Positions 51,401 to 61,405 of a stretch of DNA of 64,000 bases are shown piece by piece. The DNA is from Physcomitrium patens (taxonomy: Eukaryota > Streptophyta > Bryopsida > Funariales > Funariaceae): contig NC_037256.1 in NCBI RefSeq assembly GCF_000002425.4, positions 3,695,774 to 3,759,773 on the forward strand. The letters run 5' to 3'. The notes below the pieces were generated by a model, which did no database searches, was not told the DNA's origin, and was given only the letters and a program-made list of their open reading frames with translations. A program made the translations under genes and the position numbers. How positions within the stretch are numbered: the stretch's first letter is position 1; every line of letters starts with the position of its first letter.

Positions 51401-51981
51401 GCCGCATAAATGACAAATGGAGTGCCTTCCTTAGATGATCTTATAAACGCTCTTGCTCCAATGAATAAGGATTTTTTTTTTCGAGGTTTTTTACTAGGTT
51501 TTTTCTTGGGTGGTTTTGTGGGAAAAATCATCTTCCGCAACCTCCCATCTATCAATGGATTATATTTTTCCAACCAAGAAAGACCAAGAATAATAGGATT
51601 TGATGGAGTTCTAATAATATTAAAAATAATATGACTACTATGGTCTTTAAACGTTACTTGTATAGGTTTTGATTCATGGGTGATGCTACCAGACAATAAA
51701 GGTCGCCCATCTATGACCTCAACATGAACAGGTTTTGATTTTTGTACTAAAAGGATCTTATGACGCTTTGCAAATTCTTTGTCTAAAAAACAAGCAGATG
51801 CTCCTGAGTCTAATAGTGCTAAGGTTCTCAGTTTTTGAGGGCCTATAAACAGAGGGATTGTAAAACAAAGTGCAGGTTGGGTAGAAAGAAAGGAACCTGA
51901 TTGTTGTTGGGATATTTCATTGTCCAGCCGCACGGTTCCTACTGTGGCTGTGCATCTTCGTTTTCCTGAACAAATACTCCC
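48466..51981 (-). pseudogene. pol of copy B1: protease, RT, RNase H, integrase, chromodomain
   Basis: One frame runs from just after TAA 51982-51984 to TGA 48466-48468. Domains: protease with LALLDSGASACFLDKEFA (about 51800); RT at about 51270-50700 with [33 protein letters not shown] and the catalytic YLDDILIFSK (50776-50805); RNase H at about 50400-50050; integrase with an HHCC region (H..H before FWWP, then CDICSRS) and the DDE core MDFITDL, SDRGTQF and TDGQTERVN; then a C-terminal chromodomain at about 48480-48665 ([23 protein letters not shown]). The chromodomain steers insertion to marked chromatin. Stops interrupt it near 51330, 51025, 49650, 49213, 48874 and 48580; most are single transitions from Gln, Arg or Trp codons. 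I found no indel in pol. Confidence 0.95.
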
Positions 51982-52952
51982 TTAGTCTTGACTATGCTTC
52001 GATTTTGCTTTTTGGGGCAGTTTTCGACTTTGTGGCCTTCTCTACCGCAATACAAGCATAAATTTTCCTCCATATGTCGCTTTTTTTCTTCTACAGTAAG
52101 AGATTTGACACGTACCGCATCAATTTGCATGTCTTCCACCTCTGAATGCGAATTTATATCGCTTGCCGACATAGTTGGAGCATGGCGAATTGTATGTTGT
52201 CTTGAGCGTTGGTCTTGGCGACGTTGGAATAGGCGATTATCGCACTTCACAACTTGGCTAATGGCTTCATTGAGCGTTCGTGGATTAGGAAGAGTTAACA
52301 ACAAATCCTTCACATCATCTCTTAAACCCCAATAGAATTGACTCATCAACGCTTCTTCATCCCAATTGATGTCGCATACTAATTACCTGAAATCCGAGGC
52401 ATAGACCGATGTAGAACGCATCCCTTGTCGTAGCGATCGGATCTTTGTTGTAGCCCATCGAACCTTATCGTGTTCACCAAATGCTTCCAAAAAGGTTTCG
52501 AAGTTGTTTAATATGAGTGATCGTTTCTCAAACAAAGGAGCAAACCATGATAGAGCTTGTCCCGTAAGTAAGGTTCCAACAAGCCTAACACGTGACTCCT
52601 CCGTTGGATATCGTTCGGGCTGTAAAACTGTTATCAACTTGATTTGATTGACGAATCCTCGAAACTTGGAACGTGTTCCATCAAACTTATCTGGAAGGCT
52701 AACTCGAGGCTCCTTATGTTGTAGAACTAGTGGTTCTTGTCGAACCTGAGGTAAAGTTGTTTCTCCAAGTGCCAAAATTTGAGGCTGGTGTAGTTTAGAT
52801 TGTGCTATCCCAGATACTCCATCATTATGAAGCCTTGCTACCACTCCTTCAATCTCTGCAGTTCTTTGTGATAACGTAGCGAGGGCATTCATAATAGCAT
52901 CTAACTTAGACTCCGAACTTTCTGTCATACTAATGTCTTGACCTCTGGCCAT
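51939..52952 (-). pseudogene. gag of copy B1 (one in-frame stop)
   Basis: Capsid/nucleocapsid gene from ATG 52952 (MARGQDISMTESSES) to TAG 51939-51941. It shows the retrotransposon gag core (KFDGTRSKFRGFVNQIKL, then GQALSWFAPLFE) and a CCHC knuckle CLYCGREGHKVENC at about 52020-52062. A TAA at 52383-52385 splits it, otherwise the frame is continuous. Its end overlaps the start of the pol frame by about 40 bases in the -1 relation. Confidence 0.93.
51960..51966 (-). other. Candidate -1 frameshift heptamer GGAAAAC between gag and pol of B1
   Basis: It lies in the short gag/pol overlap, with gag codons GAA AAC. The pol frame is -1 relative to gag and opens only after TAA 51982-51984, so slippage here would join the two. 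The same heptamer (GGAAAAC or GGAAAAT) sits at the same place in A2 (56177-56183) and A1 (3039-3045). Confidence 0.55.
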
Positions 52953-53177
52953 TCTAAAAGAAGGACAAAAATGACCCTATAAGAGGCGTAATCCCCAACC
53001 TATAAAATGCCTTAAGAATTTCAAGAAGAGGGGTAATCCACTCTCTCCAAGAAGAATAAGACTCCAATATTGTAACAGTAGAAGTATCAGTTTAAAGGAG
53101 GGTAATCTGCAACCTCTAAAAAATGCTAGTATACCTTCAAGTAGAGGGATAATCCACACTCTACTAAGAAAGAACTA

Positions 53178-53186
53178 GCTCTGATA
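53178..53186 (-). other. Possible displaced primer-binding site of B1
   Basis: On the minus strand TATCAGAGC matches the inner part of the complement of plant initiator tRNA-Met (TGGTATCAGAGC), but it lies 27 bases inside the LTR edge and lacks the TGG that pairs with the CCA end. Confidence 0.4.
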
Positions 53187-53213
53187 TCTCAAATTAGTGT
53201 AGTCTCGACAAAC

Positions 53214-53708
53214 TGTCACGGACACAAAATACAGACTTAAAATCTAACAAGAAGTTCAAGAAGAAGTGGCAAAACTAGATTAAATAGATGAGTACAAGAA
53301 CAACACCAGAAAGGTGAGTTAGAACTCCAAGAGATGTGTTGTCGAGACTGAAGAACTCTTCAGCCTTGATCCCTATATATACTCCTACTTAGGAAGCTTC
53401 TCGAGCTACTTCTATTAATTAGGAAGCTTCTAGAAGGTTTCAGAGGCTTCTTTTCTAGAAGGTTCTAGAAACTTCTCGAGCTACTTCTATTAACTAGGAA
53501 GCTTCTAGAAAGTTCCAGGGGATTCCTTTCTAGAAGCTTCTAGAAACTTCTCTTCTAGAAGGTTCTAGAGACTTCCTTTCTAGAAGCTTCTAGAAACTTC
53601 TCTCTAAAAGGTTCCAGAGGCTTCTCTTCTAGAAGGTTCCAGAGGCTTGTTTTGTAGAAGGTTCTAGAAACTTCTCTCTAGAAAGTTCTAAGGAATATGT
53701 CCCTAACA
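53214..53708 (-). repeat. 5' LTR of copy B1 (495 bp)
   Basis: Same termini as the left LTR. The TATA box (minus strand) is at 53374-53382. A 75-bp unit starting TCGAGCTACTTCTATTAA occurs twice (53401 and 53476), which accounts exactly for the length difference from the 420-bp LTR. Confidence 0.97.
53391..53695 (-). promoter_or_regulatory. Heat-shock-element-like pentamer array in the 5' LTR of B1
   Basis: The equivalent perfect stretch is 53497-53601. This promoter-active LTR has one extra 75-bp unit, so its array is longer than that of the 3' LTR. The TATA box follows at 53374-53382 on the minus strand. Confidence 0.85.
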
Positions 53709-53713
53709 CTTAT

Positions 53714-54277
53714 GAAGATTTGAGATTTAAAGAAATAGCTCAAACTTGGTATCTAGCAATGTACTTCAGTTTTTAGAAGATGCCTAAGCCTATCCAAAAG
53801 CATTGGTTTAAAATAGTTTCAATATTTTTTTGCATTGCTACTAAGCTATCTATTTTTATATTAATTAATTTAAAATTTCAAAATAATGTTATTTTTTATA
53901 TGTTTATAAGTTAGATAATTCATACTAAGTTTATTACTTTTGATGGGTGTGTTAGAAATAATTTTACATATGATTTATTAATACTTATTATTATATTTTT
54001 ATCTAAAAAATTACAGTTGATTATGTAGATAAATTAGGTACAAAAGTCTAATTTTTTCAATACTTAAAAAATTTATTTCTATTAAATTTTTTTATAAGAT
54101 TTTAAAAAATAAATATTTAGAAGAAATTTATAATTAGTTTAGATATTTTTGCCAAGTTGATAGTTTCTTTAGTAACAAAAATATTATCCAAAATAAACTA
54201 AAGATGCATAAAGATAGTCTAATTAAAATAAATTACATCTAAAATAATAAATTATATTATATTTTAGAGTATTTTAG

Positions 54278-54308
<31 letters not shown>

Positions 54309-54446
54309 CTAATTTTTAAATAAGATTTTTTTTTAAAAAAAAAATAGAATAATACAACATCTCACTATGTTTTGTAAAAAACAACTAATTTTTATGAGCT
54401 TCTAAAATCAAACTTAAAGTTACAAGTAATGTCAAATTGTTAAAGA
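53714..54446. other. AT-rich DNA between copies B1 and A2
   Basis: No gene or element domain is seen; a (TA)n tract lies at 54279-54307. Confidence 0.6.
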
Positions 54447-54451
54447 CATAA

Positions 54452-54992
54452 TGTCACGGACATACTCATGTAAGCCAGTAATTACATATACAAGTAGGTA
54501 AAAGTAAGTTAATTCTATAGTATTTGATATGGAAGCTTTCTAAAAGCTTCATAGACACTGCTTTGACTTCATAGGTGTCTTTAATTGACTTTTTGGATTA
54601 GAAACGTGGTCAACAAGTTGGTTATGTACCACACATGTTGTTAGCTTTAAGACCAAGCTAACTATGTGGCCCACACGTAGAAAAACTTGCCTTGTAAGTC
54701 AAGGCATATGTCCTACAAAGTCAATACATATTGGAGGTCTTATAGAACGTCACCACATAGCTTCTACTTAGATAGTATATATAGAGACAAGAGTGAAGCT
54801 TTCTTCACTCTTATCAACTTTTTTCTTGCTTCCAGTCTAGTTTCAAGGGTTTCTAGTTTTCTTGTCTTTTGGCAATAGCCATTCTAGTTTCTCTTTCAAT
54901 ATACATACTTGTTTATTTATATTTTGTTATCTTTCTTTGAGTGAAGGCTCACTTGACTGAATTACTTTTTCATCGAGTTCTTGTCTTTGACA
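54452..54992 (+). repeat. 5' LTR of copy A2 (541 bp)
   Basis: Starts TGTCACGGACATACTC and ends TCTTTGACA. A TATA box GTATATATAGAG lies at 54775-54786. The region before it has GAAGCTTTC and AAGCTTC blocks, which are weak relatives of the pentamers in B1. Confidence 0.97.
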
Positions 54993-55015
54993 GATTGACA
55001 AGAGTACACCTACAA

Positions 55016-55024
55016 TATCAGAGC
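55016..55024 (+). other. Possible displaced primer-binding site of A2
   Basis: TATCAGAGC lies 23 bases after the LTR end. The equivalent in A1 (4197-4205, minus strand) is also 23 bases from the LTR edge. As in B1 the expected TGG is missing. Confidence 0.4.
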
Positions 55025-55204
55025 TTTGTCTAATCTTGATTAAGAGTGGATTACCCCTTTTTCTTGATAAGATATAAGCATATTAGAAGTTACAGATTAC
55101 CCTCTTCTAAACTGATATTGTCCTTAGTATTTTCTTTGTTCTCAAGTCCTCTCTTCTATTTGTCTTGAGCGATATTAGACATCTTCTCTTTTCTAAGTGT
55201 TATC

Positions 55205-56204
55205 ATGGCAGAACTTGTTGAAATGAAGAGTGTAATGGCACAGATATAAGAACAATTGAGGGAGTAAATGCTTACGATGCATCAACTCAATTTACCACTT
55301 TAAGGAGTAACAAGATTGGCAGGAAGTGAAGATATAGAAATGATTGGAGCTGCTTCAACATTTGTACCAAATCATGTTTTTTCTCCTATGGTGGAACGTC
55401 CTTCCAGTGTTAGAGAATTACCTTATCTGAGAAGTTTGATGGTACCAGATCCAAGTTTCGAGGATTTATCAATCAAGTACAACTTGTGATTGAACTTCAA
55501 CTCCAAAGCTATCCAACTCTAGGATCGCAAGTTAGATTCATTGATACACTTCTTTTAGGTTCAGCACAATCATGGTTTTCATCTTTTCTTGAACGACGAG
55601 CTCCAATATTGGATAATCTAGAGACTTTTTTGGCGGAGTTTGGATCTATGTATGGAGAACATGATGCAATTCATGTTACAACCAATAAGATCCATATTTT
55701 ACGACAAGGTAATTGATCAGTAACGTTGTATGCTTCACAATTTTGACAACTTATAATTGATATCAAGTGGGATGATGCTACACTTATTAGCCAATTTCTC
55801 TATGGATTACAATATGAGGTAAAAAAATTAATGCTCAACTTACTTGATTCTCAAACATTAAATCACGCAATTGACTTTGCCATGAAATGTGACAATCGCC
55901 TTTTTGAATTTCGATCTGAGAACCGTACAAGTGAAACTCAATATTACTATAATTCAATGGCAACACCAACACCTCTTCAACACATACATTCAGAAGTAGA
56001 GGATATGCAAATTGATGCAGTACATTTCAAACCTCTCACTAAGTAAGAAAAGACTTGTCGTCGTTAAGAAGGATTATGTTATATTATGGAGAACCAAAAC
56101 ACACTGCTCAACATTGTCTAAAGAAACGACGCAACCACAAAATGAGGAGTATGGCTGTGAAAGAAGACAATATGTTGGAAAACGAGTTTGTCCAGCTACA
56201 ATAG
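55205..56204 (+). pseudogene. gag of copy A2 (broken)
   Basis: Begins ATG 55205 (MAELVEMKSVMAQI) and meets a stop at once. The capsid core is readable at 55440-55716 (FRGFINQVQLVIELQL, then SAQSWFSSFLERRAP) and at 55831-56046. The zinc knuckle near 56073-56120 has lost one base and one cysteine. The gag frame, corrected for that deletion, stops at TAG 56202-56204, just after the GGAAAAC heptamer at 56177-56183. Confidence 0.85.
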
Positions 56205-59200
56205 GGATCGTGCGGTCGGAACCTTGCACAACATCTAGTAAAGGTTCTACTCTCTTCTCAGAGCCCTCTCCTTGTTTTATATTAAATGTTATTTTAGGAC
56301 CTAAACATTATAAAGTCTTTGCCTTATTAGATTCAAGAGCCTCAACGTGTTTCTTAGATGAAGAATTTACTAAAAGACATAGTATATCTTTAGTAAAGAA
56401 AACTAAACTTGTTCATGTAGAAGTCATAGATGGTCGTCCATTATCTTCTGGAGATAATACCTCACGAAATCCTTCCTATAGAAGTAATATTTAATAGTCA
56501 TAATAGCTTTGTAGTATTTAATATCATTAGATCTTCCTCTAATCCAGTCATTTTAGGTTTATCAAAGTTAGAAAAATACAACCTTCAAATAGATTGGATT
56601 TCCCAAACTCTTACTTTCTCTAAAAGTATAACTAATAGTGTAGTTAATCAAGTAGAGAGTCGTAAGTCTAATTCAATTAAACCCGTGTTTATAGGTGCAA
56701 AAGCTTTCTTGTATGCTGCTATGAAAGAATCACCATATATTATTTATGCCATACTTGTTTCTACTAGTGGAAAGACTTTAAGTAGCATTCCAAGCCAATA
56801 TCAAGAATTTTAAGATGTATTTGAAAAAAAAAAATGCGGATACACTCTCGAAATATCGTCCCTATGATTGCTCCATTGACCTTCAAGAAGGAGCACAACC
56901 GCCATTTAGACCAATCTACAATTTATCACAAAATGAGTTGACTGAACTTAAGGAGTATATTGAAGAAAATCTAGCCAAAAATTTCATATGCCATTCTAAA
57001 TCTCAAGAAGGAGCTCCAATTCTATTTGTGAAGAAAAAAGATGGATCATTGCGGATGTGTGTTGATTATCGAGGACTCAATAAGATAACCATCAAGAACA
57101 AGTATCCACTACCTTTAATATCTAGACTTCTTGATCAGCTGAATCAAGTTAAGTTCTATACAAAAATAGATCTCTGAGGAGCATACAATGTAGTACGCAT
57201 CAAAGAAGGAGATGAATGGAAGACTACGTTTCGAACTAGGTATGGACATTTTGAATACAACATCATGCCTTTTAGACTTACAAATGCATCAACAACTTTT
57301 CAACATCTAATGAATGATATTTTTTGAGAATTTTTGGACAATTTTGTGGTCTGTTATCTAGACGACATCTTGATCTATTCTAAGAATCTAGAAGAACATG
57401 AACTTCATGTTTGTCATGTGTTACAAAAATTAAGAGATGCAAGACTCTATGCTAAGATAAAAAAGTGTATATTTCACACTACTCAAGTCGATTTCTTAGG
57501 TTACATTATTTCAAATGATGGACTTATGATGGATCCTAAGAAAGTTCAAACTATTATAGATTGGAAGATTCCCAAAATTATAAGAGATGTTCAATGCTTT
57601 TTGGGATTTGCCAACTACTATCGGATCTTCATCAAAGACTTCTCTCGAGTTGCAGCTCCACTTACACATTTGACTTGTAAAGACAAACTCCAATGGAATC
57701 AAGAAACAAAAGTTACTTTTGAATCTTTGAAGACAACGTTTATTTTTACACCAATCTTGTATCGTGTTGATTTTTTCAAAGTGTTCTTTATGGAAATAGA
57801 TGCATTAGAATTTGTTTTGGGTGTAATTTTGTCACAAATGGGAACAAATATCAAATGACATCTAGTAGCCTTTCATTCAAGAAAATTCTCAGTAGCAGAA
57901 ATCAATTATGAGATCCATGACAAAGAACTTCTTGTAATTGTGGAGTCTTTTCAAGAATGGCATCATTATCTAGAAGGCACTTCCAGTCCAATCATTGTGT
58001 ATATGGATCACAAGAACCTCGAGTATTTTATGTCAATATGCGTATTAAATCATCGCCAAGCTCGTTGGAGCATGTCTTTATTAAGATTCGAGTTCATTAT
58101 CACTTATTGGCCAAAAAAATAACATGGTTTGTCCGATGCCTTATCTAGACATTCTTATCTTGCACCAAAAGAAAGAGATGCAACTTTTGAGCAACAAAGA
58201 ACGGTTCTCTTGAAGCCGGAGTAATTTCATCTCCGAGCAATAAAATCAATATTGACTATTGATTTAACTTTTCTCAAGCAAGTCCTTTTAAGTATGTCTT
58301 TAGACCCTCTTGTTCATGATATCAAGAATAATTCTTCTAAATCTCATGATTCTTCTAAATTCGAGGTCAAGAACAACCTACTCTATTTTGAAGGACACCT
58401 ATATGTTCCGGAAGGAGAAGCACGTTTATGTATTCTTCAAACTCGTCACGACTTCCCAACAGTAGGACATTTTGGATACAATAAGACTTTGGAGCTGATA
58501 TCTAGAGATTTTTGGTGGCCTCAAATATGGAAGGTAGTCAAATATTTTGTACAATCATGTGATGTTTGCTCAAGATCAAAAACTCCTCGTCATCGTTCTT
58601 TTGGACTTCTTCAGCCATTATCCATTCCAGAACAACCATGGTCTTCTGTTTCTATGGACTTCATCACAGATCTTCCAATCTTAGGTTCTTATGACTTTAT
58701 ATTCGTGATAGTAGATCGTTTTACCAAGATGGCACATTTTGTACATGTATAAAAACTATCACAGGTGAAGAAACATCTAAGCTCTTTCTTGACAATATCT
58801 ATCGCTATCATAGATTACCCAAGGATATTATATTAGGTAGGAGAATTCAATTTGTATCAAGATTTTGGTGGACTCTTTTCAAGATTCTAAAAGTGGATAT
58901 AAAACTATCTTTGGCATTCCATCCTCAAATTGATGGACAAATAGAGCATGTGAATCAAGTTTTGGAGAAATATTTAAGATGTACCATTAACTATCAAGAA
59001 GATGATTGGACAACTCTTTTACCATTGGAAGAGTTTGCTTACAATAATACAGTACATTTTTCTACAAAACAAACACCTTTCTTTGCTAATTATGGTTATC
59101 ATCCATGACTTGATACTTTTGACTTTTCAAAAGTTGATAATCATGCTAGGAAAGATTTGGTGATTCATTTATCAGAGCTACATGCAACGATGAAGGCACA

Positions 59201-59699
59201 GTTAAAAGAGGCTCAAGAACAACAAAAGATCAATGCTAATGTCTATCAAAAGAAACAACCATCATTCCACTTGGGTGATAAGGTATGGCTACTTCGTCAT
59301 AATATCAAGACCATTCATCTTTGTGATAAGTTGGACTATCCAAGTCTTAGACCATTTTCTATTTCTACACAAATCAATCCAGTTGCATATCGTTTACATC
59401 TACCAGAGTCAATGAAAATCCATTCAGTATTCTATGTGTCTCTTCTTGAACCATACAAGACAGTGGATATACCAAGAAGATGACAAGCTCTACCTCCTCC
59501 TATAGAAGTGGACAATAATGAAAAGTTTGTAGTAGAAGAAGTCTTAGATTCAAGGCAACATCGAAATAAATTGAAATATGTTGTCCATTGGCACGGATAT
59601 GATATTAGTGAATGTACATAGGAGCCAATAAAGAATCTTGCAAATATAGCAAAGGTGGTGGAGGCTTTTCATCAACGACATCCATCAAAATCAAGATGA
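56160..59699 (+). pseudogene. pol of copy A2: protease, RT, RNase H, integrase, chromodomain (broken)
   Basis: Protease at about 56310-56380 (the catalytic DSGA is DSRA here). RT at about 56880-57480 with [19 protein letters not shown] and CYLDDILIYSK. RNase H at about 57760-58120. Integrase from about 58430 with HDFPTVGHFGYNKTL, CDVCSRSK, MDFITDL, and a late block ending TPFFANYGYHP. Chromodomain at about 59505-59690 (FVVEEVLDSRQHRNKLKYVV, then WHGYDISECT) with its second tryptophan codon changed to TAG. The frame ends at TGA 59697-59699. Frameshifts occur near 56450, 56824-56834 (A run), 58120 and 58750; most stops are CGA to TGA. Confidence 0.93.
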
Positions 59700-59793
59700 A
59701 AACCTTATATATAAAAGAAACTAGATCTAGGCAAGATAACATTCTACTTTCAATCTTTGTTTGTAGCTTCTTTGTAGTTGTGATGCTGAAGAG

Positions 59794-60216
59794 ATGGAGA
59801 ACCAACAACCAGCAGATTCGACTCAAGAGCCTTCATTTGTTGACCTGTCGGACAAGACATTATGATTGTCACAACCTTCAAGACGACGCAATTGAGATGA
59901 AGATCTTCAAGAACGACATGTTCTTCCTCGAATAGATGGCGAGATACAACGCGTTTGGTATCACGACTTGGGAAGGGACTCCCGATGTTTGGTGATTTTA
60001 CTAGAGGTAAGAACAACTCTTGATAGTGTTCCAAATGTTTTATTCGAAGGAAGTTATGAAGGCCTCAACAATGATCAAATAACTTTGTGTTCTTTCTGAC
60101 CTGGTATGGGACACTATCGATGGTTGAGAGGCCCTATCAATCATCTTCGAAGAGAATAAGGATCAGAGTATGTGGCAAATATAATTCGTCGCATCATAAA
60201 TTTTTTCAACATATGA
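59794..60216 (+). pseudogene. Third reading frame (ORF3) of copy A2, 141 codons, unknown function
   Basis: It opens with ATG 59794-59796, 94 bases after the pol stop, and one frame continues to TGA 60214-60216, 41 bases before the 3' LTR. Four in-frame stops (59863, 59893, 60097, 60157) interrupt it, but there is no frame change. Features: LSQPSRRR near codon 25, the hydrophobic LVILLEV, GMGHYRWLRGPINHL at codons 103-117 and YVANIIRRIINFF near the end. The same features in the same order occur in B1, and the first half reappears in the eroded copy at 63541-63720. I recognise no known domain. Confidence 0.65.
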
Positions 60217-60257
60217 TGACCGCTCCTCGTGGAACTCGTCTCTAGAAGGGGGGGTAA

Positions 60258-60797
60258 TGTCACGGACATACTCATGTAAGCTAGTAATTATATATATAAG
60301 TAGGTAAAAGTAAGTTAATTCTATAGTATTTGATATGGAAGCTTCCTAGAAGCTTCATAGATACTACTTTGACTTCATAGGTGTCTTTAATTGACTTTTT
60401 GGATTAGAAACGTAGTCAACAAGTTGGCTATGTGCCACACATGTTGTTAACTTGAAGACCAAGCTAACTATGTGATCCACACATAAAAAAACTTGTCTTG
60501 TAAGTCAAGGCATGTGTCCTACAAAGTCAACACCTATTGGAGGTCCTATAGAACGTCGCCACATAGCCCATAATTAGATAGTATATACAGAGACAAGAGT
60601 GAAGCCTTCTTCACTCTTGTCAACTCCTTTCTTGCTTCTAGTCTAATTTCAAGGGCCTCTTGTTTTCTTGTCTTTTGGCAATAGCCATTCTAGTTTCTCT
60701 TTCAATATACATACTTGTTTATTTATATTTTGTTACCTTTCTTTGAAAGAAGGTTCACTTGTCTGAATTTTTTTTCATCGAGTTCTTGTCCTTGACA
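60258..60797 (+). repeat. 3' LTR of copy A2 (540 bp)
   Basis: Same ends as the 5' LTR. It keeps GGAAGCTTCCTAGAAGCTTC at about 60332-60351, two GAAGCTTC palindromes that break the strict 5-bp rhythm by one base. Confidence 0.97.
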
Positions 60798-60859
60798 CAT
60801 AATTTACAAAAAAACCAAATAATCAATGTATTCTTGTATTAATGGAGAAGTATAGATAA

Positions 60860-61325
60860 TGGCTTAAAGTTAGTATAATATTAAAATTAAAATGGCTATC
60901 ACTAAAGACAAAAAGACTAGAAACTCTTAAAATAAAACTAAGAATAAGAAAGGTGGTGATAAGAATGAAATGACTTCATACTTACTTCTATATATAGTAT
61001 CTAATTAAAAATTATATAAAAATATTTTATAAGATCTTCAATATGTGTTTAATTTGTGGAACATATGTCTAACTTAAAAGATAAGTTTCCAATGTATGCC
61101 ATTTATGATAAACTTCTTTTATAAGTGGCAAATATATATAACATATGGCTAATTTGCTAGAAAAGTTTTCAAACTACCAATTATCTATAACCACATATAA
61201 AGTCAAATCCATATCTATGAAGCTTCTAAGAAGATTGTCCATAAGATATCAATACATTCATTTAATTTTACTTACTTCTACTAAATTCCACATATTTAAA
61301 TAATTCAAATTGCTAGTTATGTCAG
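60860..61325 (-). repeat. Eroded A-family LTR, minus orientation
   Basis: The stretch follows the reverse complement of the A-family LTR: TGGCTATCACTAAAGAC, the TATA block (TATATATAGTATC at about 60992-61004), and AAAGTCAAATCC...TATGAAGCTTC near the far end. It is far more degraded than the A2 LTRs. It points opposite to the internal remnant that follows. Confidence 0.65.
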
Positions 61326-61405
61326 TAATATCAAGCCACTATAAAGATTATTAGGATATTTTTGAAAAGAAGAAAGCATATATATATATATATATATATA
61401 TATAT

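Larger units (their letters stand above)
47529..53708 (-). mobile_element. Chromovirus copy B1 (Ty3/gypsy), complete with two LTRs
   Basis: A full-length element on the minus strand, bounded by LTRs that start TG and end CA and by the 5-bp target duplication CTTAT (47524-47528 and 53709-53713). Order in transcription sense: 5' LTR 53214-53708, gag, pol (protease, RT, RNase H, integrase, chromodomain), a third reading frame, polypurine stretch, 3' LTR 47529-47948. It is related to but clearly distinct from the A family: the LTRs differ and protein similarity is partial. The pol frame is unbroken by indels and damaged only by about six nonsense changes, so it is the youngest copy here. Confidence 0.97.
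54452..60797 (+). mobile_element. Chromovirus copy A2 (Ty3/gypsy), complete with two LTRs
   Basis: Full-length element with LTRs 54452-54992 and 60258-60797 and the 5-bp target duplication CATAA (54447-54451 and 60798-60802). Order: 5' LTR, gag, pol with chromodomain, third reading frame, polypurine tract AGAAGGGGGGG at 60244-60254, 3' LTR. Its LTRs differ at roughly 40-50 places by eye, mostly C/T and G/A, so it is older than B1. Several frameshifts and many stops disable it. Confidence 0.97.

Noticed and set aside
47529..53708. Stop codons of B1 as programmed readthrough
   Set aside because: There are several stops in different domains, most one transition from Gln, Arg or Trp codons; decay explains them better than recoding.
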